This document shows, piece by piece, positions 56,100 to 64,000 of a stretch of DNA of 64,000 bases (its first letter is position 1; each line of letters begins with the position of its first letter). The stretch is from Spirometra erinaceieuropaei. Its lineage: Eukaryota; Platyhelminthes; Cestoda; Diphyllobothriidea; Diphyllobothriidae. The translations under genes were made by a program, and so were the position numbers. The stretch covers positions 519,105-583,104 of the forward strand of contig CACRXP010000028.1 of the NCBI GenBank assembly GCA_902702965.1. Reading direction: 5' to 3'. Below the pieces are notes generated by a model. That model ran no database searches and was not told the DNA's origin. It worked only from the letters and a program-made list of their open reading frames with translations.

Positions 56100-56928
56100 T
56101 TAGTTGCAGAAATGCTCCTACAAAAGCTGGAAAGGATCGCCTTCAGCCACTACGAACTCGCGATTTTGGTACCGATATACGGACGATACATTCGTCATAA
56201 TTAAGAGGGGTGGGTTGCCTGGCTTTCAGGGTCTGCCCAACGGTACCTTCCACGAAGTTCAGTCCACAGGAAGAGAAGACCGAGCAGTTACCTACTCTCG
56301 AGATTTTCGTCACACACAGACCGAATGGTGAAATTAACACCGCAGTGGATAGAAAGGCAACAAATATAACCCAGGTCCTCGGCCTTCACAGCAAACATCC
56401 GATAGTGCACAAACGTGGCTATTTGAGAGCTCTTCCAAAAGATGAAAAGCCACTTCAATGAACCAAAGGGACGAGTGCAAATATACGAAATCCCAAAGAT
56501 GAGTTTGCAAGGACGGTCTACCCACACAACTTCAGCAGCCACTGACTCCGTCCGCGCCCTCGAAGAACCAACGAGGGATAACCACCACCATTTTGGTACT
56601 CCTGTCGCATATAAAGAATGCGTTAGAAGCAGCAGAATGCATTGCCACGGATTTGGGCGTTAGTATCGCCCATCATCCACCAGCTACCATGAGCAGCAGT
56701 CGTGCAGATGAAGATGTGACTGGAAGCAGGTCAGAGGTGGGCGTAGTTTATCAAATCCCGTGTAATGACTGTCCTTGGTATTACACAGGTTCGACAAGAC
56801 GGCTCAGATTGCGAATACTGGAGCACAAAGGGGCCGTTCGGGGAGGCGACCTACTGAATCAAGTCGCTACTTTCACGCTGAAGAAAGGCCACGGGTTTGA
56901 CTTCGCGAGCACTTTCCCAAGCCGGTAG
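56100..56928 (+). pseudogene. Decayed Penelope-like element
   Basis: RT catalytic segment FWYRYTDDTFVIIKRGG at about 56161-56211. The region between is broken by several frame changes and stops. Then KNALEAAECIATDLGVSIAH and a GIY-YIG domain, GVVYQIPCNDCPWYYTGSTR followed by RLRLRILEHKGAV, with an apparently intact Arg, ending at about 56928. Same strand as b561 gene 1, in the intergenic region upstream of b561 gene 2. Confidence 0.8.
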
Positions 56929-59900
56929 TAAAACGAATCTGGAACTCCTGGAGGCGCGGGTGTCTGACACAATATCTATCAACAGACACCTTAATTAACC
57001 CGCCTTATTATCATGCGCCGCACCCACGCGACCAGGTAGAGTGACCCAGTCCCGAGCCATTGAGACGTAATCACACAGTCTCTGATGCTGGGCACCTGTA
57101 CGGGTTTGGCAGTTCCAGATAATATACCTACCATTCCAGCGATCGCGCGTTCACTTCCTTCGAATCAAGAGCCTGGGACTTGCATTTTCGCCTCTATTCA
57201 TATTTAACTGCATGTTACACTTTGTTGTTACGTATATTTTGCAAAAATCGCTTCCCCACCGTCTTGCAACCATCTAAACTGGCTCAAGAAAGAAATTTAC
57301 GGGACAAAATAGGAAATTCCGAATTCAGTCCCACAATTTCAATAGATCAGTGAACGGCAGTCTAATATGGCACTAAAGTTGGAATCTCCCACTCATAGGA
57401 TGTTTACCTGACAGTCAAAGGAGAAACCTTGGTTAGATGACTATAGGCTCGCCATGTAAGACAACGCGGTATCGATTGGTCCACACAAATGGCCTACGTT
57501 GCTGCAGTAGCCTGGAGAATAGAATCCAGACGCCAAATTCGGAAGTGAGCGATTCCTCCCCGTCTCTAATCAAGCATTTCGTTTCAGTGTAAGTTTCCTT
57601 TTCTTATAGTTCGGTTCGGTAGAATGCCCTCGACTAGCAAATGCATATACTCCCATACGTACTGAGTCGTCCCCTTTCGGTTAAACCACATTTACTAACA
57701 GTATGAACAATATTTTATTCTCCTGGTGAGCGGCAGCATGTGAAATTACAGTGTTTCGAAAAAATGTGTCACCAAATAGTGCCTTTTAAATAGTGCGGAA
57801 CCCCTATACATCAGAAATCAGACACCAAAGTCACTAACGGATTGCTTTCAGTGTGATGTTGCACATGCCGTCTATAGATAGCTTCACTGCGTTATCTGTC
57901 ATATGGAAATGCGGTTTCTTTTTTGTGGGAGTTCAACATCGCTCGCGTTATACTTGTTAAGAGGCCTGTGTGGAGAGGAGATCAGTACGCAAAGTGGGCT
58001 TGCCAGGCTACCATGAATCAGCCCGAGTTTTAAGTTCATGGCAACTGTTATTTCGGCTTCATTGCAGCACGGGTAAGAGTTGACTAGGATCCTCACCAAT
58101 TTTCTGGCCTTGGATTTGCGCATAGCCGACTGACAATGGCAAACAGGCTGGAATCAGCCATACCAGGCTACGCAGTGTCCACTAGTAAGCTTGGCGAACA
58201 CAAAAATAACCGCTACTATCTTAAAAACAGTAGGTAAGCTTGTGAGGCATCGGTGCGTATAAAAAGTGCACTCGACTGTCGCAACAAGAAATTTATGCAA
58301 CTGGCACTCCGGATTCATGTTCTAAATTTGGCTGTGTTGGCGAACTATCACATTAATTGAAAATGTTAGGTCAACAAAGCTCTTGGTCTAGTGAGTGTTC
58401 GTTCTTTTTTCTCATCTGGACCTATCTGGAGAACCTCGAAACTATCTGTAGTCTTAATCAAGGATAGGAACTATCGGGAAATTCAGTCAAGAAACGTCTT
58501 TGGCAGCAAAGTCTCGAAAGATGCCTTTGGCCTTCTTCATGAAGAAAATAGGGAGTTCCTGCAATGGCCTAGCTACAAAGAATCGGAGAATTAAGGGCTA
58601 AGTTGTCCATTTAATTAGTTAGTCAGCAGGTCTTCAACTACGACGCTATCCGGCTAACTACAGCGACTCAAGCAGTGCGGACAAGTTTCTACATTTGGGC
58701 TAATCCGGCTTTCGTTCGAAATCTGGGCGTTTGAGATATCTATGACCGATGAAAATTACGATCCTTTCTGGACAGACAGAAAGTCTCACGTGCAGATCCA
58801 GAAGACTGCTCAACAAAAGTACGTGTTCGCTAAACTCATGTCAAGGGGACTGGAACGGGCACTGCCCGTGTATTTGTCGACACCAGTAAGCAACACCCCC
58901 ATTTGCAGCCAAGCGAAAACCAAAGGCCCTGAGTGGGGGCCCCGAGGCAAAATGGAACAAGCGTGTCCCCCCAGCCCGCTAGTCGATGAGACGCCGACTG
59001 AACGCAGATCCGCAGCTCAAAGGCAGACAGGTTTAATTAGCGCTTCATGACAAGTGACCAGATATTACTTCCGAGTCTGGCACGCCGACAACGCATCATT
59101 TGCTCCTTGTCATTATGTGACCGCCTGGGCCGGCAAAAATGTTGGCGCAACGAGACTAATGTGGGATGGAAATTTTACTGACAAATGTCCATGATTTAAT
59201 TGCGAACCCGAGTGTTTCAGCCGGCCCGAAGCTTGTTTGGAATACTTCTACACAGTACCCCCCGTCATATTAAAGGTTCTGACCACATAGTGCCGTTGGA
59301 AATCCACAAATAACCCTTCCGAACCAACTGCATATTTTATGGGTTCAGCAAACTTCGACCGAGATACTACTCCTCTAAGTGTGATTAAATTTAGGACGTG
59401 GGGTGAGTAACATGCCAGGTTCCACTTTTTACGCGATGAAGTGGACGTATTAATGAAGCAGGTAAAGCCATTTTTTAAAATTTTAAACCTCATGCCGTTG
59501 GTATGGGCTACGACGACCATTCAGCCGCGGCTGGATGAGAATGAAACAAGGTTAAGTTGGAACTCTGGATGCCAGGCCATTAGAGTTCCTATTTAATATC
59601 TAAGCTTAACGACATCTGTCTTTATATGCTCAGCCTATAAGATCGCTCTATGGACCCCCTATTGACGCCACCGGCTGCGAATCTCTCCGGAGAAGTATCC
59701 GGGGTCTTCGACCCCTCTCCAGTCCACACAGCCTCAAAACCCTGGAGGAAATACGTCGAGGATGCGGGGAGATTACTGTGTCCACAGCAAATAAATCAAG
59801 GAAGCCGGAGGGGGGTTTAGTGAAGTTCTCGTTGGGACGGAACCTACTGTCCAGAAAACGCACACCAAAATCCCACTGTTACTAAACGAAATCGTAACTT

Positions 59901-60443
59901 GGGTCAGTAGCTCTTAGTATGCGTGTTTGTGGCTTCTTGCGTGGAGGGGCATCTCCACCGTCCGAATCCGCAAGGCAATAGGACATATCCTTTAGGGGAG
60001 TACCTAGTAACTCCTCCCCAATCGACCAGTCGATAATCAAGTGAGGGGCCCAACTTTTCTCTGCCGCGCTCCTCTCTCCCCAATCACCGAACTGTCCCAG
60101 CAGAAACAGAAGCCAAGGCTGTGCAAACACGGGGGGGTTTGAAGTGGTAAACGCTCTCACGCTCTCGACAAACCGGTCTGGCAACAAGCAATGTGGAAAG
60201 AGAAGTGGCAGGCGGACAGTGTTCCAAAAACTGGAATCTGGGCAAGAGGAAACAAGGCGGGATGGGTGCTGAGGGCAGAAACAAGATGGTAGAGACGTCC
60301 AAGTTTTGTTCACCAGCGAAATGCCGCCAACATTCATTCATTCATTCATTTGATAACTACAGATTCAAACGAAGAGAAGAAGGCAGAAAGTCGGACATCC
60401 TCAGCCTCAAAGGGAACGCAAATCGCGAGTACGAGTATCTTCA
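56929..60443. other. Intergenic, downstream of NMT
   Basis: No gene recognised. 59640-60330 is GC-rich, with a 151-aa - strand frame (60337-59882) that looks compositional. (CATTC)n lies at 60333-60350. Any NMT 3' UTR would run leftward from 60443. Confidence 0.45.
60333..60350 (+). repeat. (CATT)n microsatellite
   Basis: cattcattcattcattt, about four units. Confidence 0.8.
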
Positions 60444-60464
60444 TCATTGAAGAACGAGACCAAC
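60444..60464 (-). CDS. NMT: NMT terminal coding exon, 21 nt coding
   Basis: Acceptor atttcctag followed by GTTGGTCTCGTTCTTCAATGA: six codons VGLVLQ plus stop. The same residues end vertebrate NMT. 1.2 kb downstream of the previous exon. Confidence 0.9.
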   Translation of the reverse strand, partial: VGLVLQ

Positions 60465-63400
60465 CTAGGAAATTTAAAAACAAGGGAGATGTCAGCGGTG
60501 TTTCTGCAGTAAATTGGCCAAGGATCGGATAGGTGAGTAACGCTTTGTGTCAAAAACCGGCGCTAACGAGAATGCCCAAATATTATCGCAAAGTCTAACC
60601 GCCACGACTTGACAAATGAAACACAAAGATAAGGAGGTGATGCAGTGGGCTAAGCAGAAAATGGTGGAGACGTTCCAAAAGCAGACAACTGGGGTCTGTG
60701 CGGGACAGACGGTCAAACCAAAATGGCGTCTACATGACCCTTGTGACACTCTCACCGGTGTGAGATCTGATAGCCCCTCGCTGAGGACTAAAAAAGTGTT
60801 GAGTTTGGGAAGAGAGCGTTTGTGGCACGCACAGACGTGACTTTTGCCTCGTCAGCCACTGCACTTCTGGTTGTCTTGACTTTGTCTTGCCATCGGAAGG
60901 CAGTGGGTGGTGTGGCAGGAAGGAGTGCGGTGAACGCAGGGCACGTATGTCTTAATATGAATCACGTCATGAAGCAGTAATAGTCCTCATTGCCTGCTAT
61001 AGTCGAACTATTGTGGTAACCGATTAGACTGGTCCTTTGACAATAGACTCTCGAGCAAAGTGCCGGTGTAGAAGACTCCGCGACGCAGTTGAGAACATGG
61101 AAGGCGTCTGACAGGCGAATATGGGTTTTTCTAACTGACTGCGGTCACGGACAACAGGCATAGACCAAAATTCAAAAAAGGCTGAAAACCTTACTGAGAC
61201 CTATTATGAGAGGAAAAGGAATAGTGTAGGTGGTCCCTTAGCGTATGTTTTCTGGCTGCACATGTTCCTCAATTTCCACTAAAATTCTTCGGTAATGTGT
61301 TATTAGAGGGCACGGCCTGATACACGGAAAATTTTCTGAAAATAAGGCATCTGCTTTTGAAGCCCAACAAGTCAGTCACTCGAATGACGATAGACAAGCC
61401 TTTTGAATCAGCATGGGGAGAAGATATCGACTAATCTGAGCTGTTGGAAGGCGGAGTTATGGTAACTAGGGCATCCGGCGCGGACTCGGATGGTCAGCGT
61501 TTGCTCTGCATCCCCCACCAAATGTTTTCAAGCTGTGTTAATGCCCTATTTACCATTATCTGTTTCAATGGCATGCTCTAGCTGCTAATGCGTGGTCAAC
61601 CGATGCGTTACACGGTTATAGATATAAGTGGAACTGTCCGGAATCGAATAGGATGTGAATTGCTTATCCATACCTCCTCCGGGCTCGACGACGGACAGCG
61701 CCAATTGTAAAGGTAATAGTAAAGGTTGCCGTCACCGATGCCAAACTTCAGATCCTCCAAGAATGAATTATTGTCCATCAAATCTAGTGCATTGAACACA
61801 TCAAAGCCCAGCTAAAATGGATTAACAGAAAACATGTGAGTGTAAGAATTGAGTCGCCATGATGTGCAAAAAAAAACAAGTAATATGGGTGGAGATGGTT
61901 TGCTGGTTCTAAAGGCAGCAATGTTAGCATGTTAGCAGCAATGTTAGCAGCAGGTTAGCATGCAAAACTTCTTCCAAGGCCTCAAATGGTTTAAGTCGTG
62001 ACTCGTGATAAATTGGGTTTCACGCCAAGTAAATGTAAATCAATTAATTTGTCGATATAAGCTATGCACTTTGTTTGCGCAACAAAAACGACCCAGACCT
62101 TGATCATGTTGTGAAATATAACAAAAAATTAATCACGCATGACAACCGCTGCCGATTAGGACAGTGGATCCATGGCGGTATGACGTCGAAACCGAACTTG
62201 CATCATGGTATCTATTGAGTAGTTTGCGATAGGCATCACCTAGTACTTTTCCAATCTAGGTGAAACCATCACTATGTAGAACCACTTGGCAAACCAACAC
62301 GCAGAAGTGTGACAGCAACACGTAACCTGAGGGGCGACTAGTTGGATTCTAACTCGCAGTATTGCATGCCTACCTAAATCACATAAGTAGCCAACTACAT
62401 AGTAATTACAAAGTGGTCGTGTACATCAGATGCCTACTAGAAGTACTGTTATGAACTCAGCCAAGTGCCCTAGGATTTACGTGATAAACGTCCATTTGTG
62501 ATCAACCGAGGGCGTATTATTCTTCCTGACAACACTGAACCACACTTTTTCTATAAGACTCTCCACAAGTTGAGTAGACTGGTTACGAAATTCTGCCTCG
62601 TCCAGCGTACTCGTCAGGGCTTTTTCCAATGGATTATCACGCTTCAAGCATTTCGGTACGATGTAAGATAAAACCCACCACAACCTGACGGCCGCTAAAA
62701 AACCTTCAAAGGCTTTCAGGGCTCTGGCTTGGACGGTTATGGTTTCGGAAAAACACGGGTGTTCTTAAAGGTGTACAGCGGCATGCTCTGAAAGTTGTTC
62801 CTGAACTCAAACATTTGACATACGAGCAGCGGCTGACCACCTTCGATCTCTACTCCCTCCTGTTTCGCTATCTGTTTGGCGCAGTTCGCATACCAAAAAG
62901 TGCCTGTAGAGTATTTGCAGCTTAAATGCTTTTCATGCAGGGCTGTACCATGTACATAGAGTTCTCAAGGGCTTCTGTCTGTTAATCCAAATACGCTGAC
63001 TGAAGGATTGATCGATGTCAGAAGTTTGACTTGACAGAGTAGATACACTTGTATTTCATCGATATGAACGTATTGATACTAGCGTCTTCCATTTCGATCA
63101 AGATTTTATTCTGAAGCGAGTTGTGCGCCAACTTGACGGTTGAAAAGTGGCGCTCATTTTGCACCTATGAGAGACTAATTCACGTATGTTTCAGCATCAG
63201 CCAAGGCCATGCCAGTAGAAACAAGGGAGACTGGAGTGGTCATGTCTGGTCGATTGGTCATCTCGGTGACCTGGTCTGTCAACCCCAGAAGGTTCCAGGG
63301 CTCCGTGAGGTACAATGAGGCAAGTGTCTTATGAACTAGCTGTGAAAACAAGGATTAAATGCGCAATTAAAAAAATATCCTTCAGACCACTTCAATACTA

Positions 63401-63964
63401 CCGCAATTCACTCTTAGACCTGGTCCATCAGTCCGACATTTGGGGGTAAAGACCAACTAGCTGTGGTGGCCGCCTCCTGCCCAACAATATTAACAACAAC
63501 GACACACACACACCTGCTTCGCTTTTATGAGGGCTTGGTTCATCAACACCGACCACGGAGTCTTGGTAGAGAAGTTGTAGAAGGAGTAGGCTGCACGCAG
63601 GGAGGAGTACTTCTGGTTCTGCATCACGGAACTGGGCAGGGAGTAAAAAGAGCACATGTCTGTGACCGCACCCGTCTCCGGTGATACAACCACGTAGCAG
63701 TAGACGGTGTCTGCCCGTGGCAGGAACCAATGCCGAAACTCGACCTCCGAGAAGATGGGGTGCAGTTTGAAGCGGGCCAGGTACTCATGCAGAAGACGAC
63801 GTGCCACGGGCAGGTCCTTCTCCTGCATTTCCCGGAAGCCCGGCAAATTGGTCTCATCCGGTAGGCGGTAGAGTTTGATGGATCGCTGCAGGGTCATGGC
63901 TCGGCTTAAGTGGGAGAAACCGACTTCCAGAAGCTTCCGAGGGTTCAGGGGACGATGCCAGTAC
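60444..63964 (-). CDS. NMT: Glycylpeptide N-tetradecanoyltransferase, C-terminal part
   Basis: Seen: three - strand exons, 63964-63514 (451 nt), 61811-61674 (138 nt) and 60464-60444 (21 nt), all GT/AG and in frame, encoding about 202 residues to the TGA. Exon 1 seen reads [43 protein letters not shown] and [10 protein letters not shown]. Exon 2 reads [20 protein letters not shown], then [19 protein letters not shown]. Exon 3 is VGLVLQ and stop, the conserved NMT C terminus, whose terminal carboxylate is the catalytic base. Known: NMT moves myristate from myristoyl-CoA to N-terminal glycine of target proteins in the cytosol. Full length is about 450-500 aa, so the N-terminal half lies right of the window. 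Nothing suggests a broken gene. Confidence 0.97.
60465..61673. other. NMT last intron, no feature
   Basis: Around 60750-60990 a weak match to the 180-bp family region (ggcacgcacagacgtgac; ggagtgcggtgaacgcaggg). Otherwise nothing. Confidence 0.5.
61674..61811 (-). CDS. NMT: NMT penultimate exon
   Basis: 46 codons between acceptor attttag and donor GTATGG, phase 0 at both ends. FGIGDGNL and YYLYNW are hallmark NMT C-terminal motifs. Confidence 0.96.
61917..61962 (+). repeat. AGCAATGTTAGC tandem repeat
   Basis: Irregular units of agcaatgttagcatgttagc and agcaggttagcatg within the NMT intron. Confidence 0.7.
62477..63120 (-). pseudogene. Unassigned coding-like segments in NMT intron
   Basis: Three - strand open stretches in order. 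About 63160-63014 contains [31 protein letters not shown], which loosely recalls a hAT transposase C-terminus. About 62966-62740 contains [20 protein letters not shown] and [13 protein letters not shown]. About 62770-62477 contains [20 protein letters not shown] and [20 protein letters not shown]. The last two overlap near 62755 and would join by one frame change. Composition looks protein-like, but no family was recognised and no splice sites into NMT fit. A decayed transposon or retrogene is likely. Confidence 0.35.
63499..63513 (-). repeat. (GT)n at the NMT donor site
   Basis: acgacacacacacacc on the + strand. On the - strand the donor GTGTGTGTGTGTCG is itself a dinucleotide repeat. Confidence 0.8.
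63514..63964 (-). CDS. NMT: NMT internal exon
   Basis: Acceptor tactttag; donor GTGTGT. Begins by completing a split codon, then YWHRPLNP, and ends NQALIKAKQ in phase 0. Reading past the donor adds VCVCRCC, an artefact of the (GT)n at the donor. Confidence 0.96.
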
Positions 63965-64000
63965 CTAAAGTACATTATGTGAAATAGTAGTTATTGTCGC
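63965..64000 (-). other. NMT intron edge
   Basis: Intron sequence ending in tactttag before the exon at 63964; the next exon upstream lies outside the window. Confidence 0.8.

Noticed and set aside
58391..59050. Open frames of 67 and 102 aa as possible genes
   Set aside because: No domain, no adjoining exon with compatible phase, and no repeat of the pattern elsewhere.
59882..60337. 151-aa open frame, - strand
   Set aside because: GC-rich low-similarity sequence with another frame on the opposite strand; no domain or splice structure.
63490..63975. 161-aa NMT frame starting MYFR and ending VCVCRCC
   Set aside because: The first residues are intron before the acceptor at 63965, and the last seven come from reading past the GT donor at 63513.

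Overview
The window is nuclear DNA of a flatworm, most likely a cestode (tapeworm). The evidence is: genes split by spliceosomal introns, some only 35-38 nt and others of several kb; Penelope-type, CR1/Jockey-type and tRNA-SINE repeats; degenerate TTAGGG-like tracts; and a 417-bp assembly gap (38001-38417). Assignment to the order Diphyllobothriidea is a guess from overall flavour, not shown by the sequence. There are no operons, ribosome binding sites, CRISPR arrays or other prokaryotic features.

Four protein-coding genes can be supported, and every exon was read by eye for splice sites, phase and conserved motifs. (1) The 3' half of a mitochondrial S-adenosylmethionine carrier (SLC25A26-like), + strand, coding exons 4184-4384, 5731-5804 and 9447-9555; earlier exons were not found and probably lie upstream of the window. 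(2) Cytochrome b561 gene 1, + strand, exons 32201-32248, 32284-32425, 35499-35701 and 37777-37934; the last exon is not visible and may be in the gap. (3) Cytochrome b561 gene 2, - strand, complete in five exons between 55003 and 42623 (237 aa), convergent with gene 1 and sharing its exon lengths (48, 142, 203, 158) and phases. (4) The 3' part of glycylpeptide N-tetradecanoyltransferase (NMT), - strand, exons 63964-63514, 61811-61674 and a 21-nt last coding exon 60464-60444.

The rest, more than 95 percent, is intron and intergenic sequence rich in repeats. A pair of about 2.6-kb inverted arms (985-3625 and 28140-30797) brackets the SLC25A26 exons. Four long palindromic (foldback) elements with mariner-like TACAGT ends lie at 6406-7325, 15624-16617, 22823-23811 and 50792-52098; the last carries a nested insertion with a 12-bp target-site duplication. 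A nearly full CR1/Jockey-type LINE lies at 16638-19362 (-). Penelope-like fragments with GIY-YIG endonuclease domains lie at 26673-27690 (-), 38583-39850 (-), 47480-47930 (+) and about 56100-56928 (+). tRNA-headed SINEs, a dispersed 180-bp family with at least seven copies, and foldback units containing TTAGGG-like repeats are also present.

The most interesting biology is the b561 pair. Gene 1 keeps all four transmembrane histidines that ligate the two hemes (H49, H83, H117, H156). Gene 2 has Asn at position 156 and has lost the lysines before the third helix, so it looks like a paralogue altered at one heme site. The first introns are microintrons of 35 and 38 nt, while later introns reach 5.3 kb.
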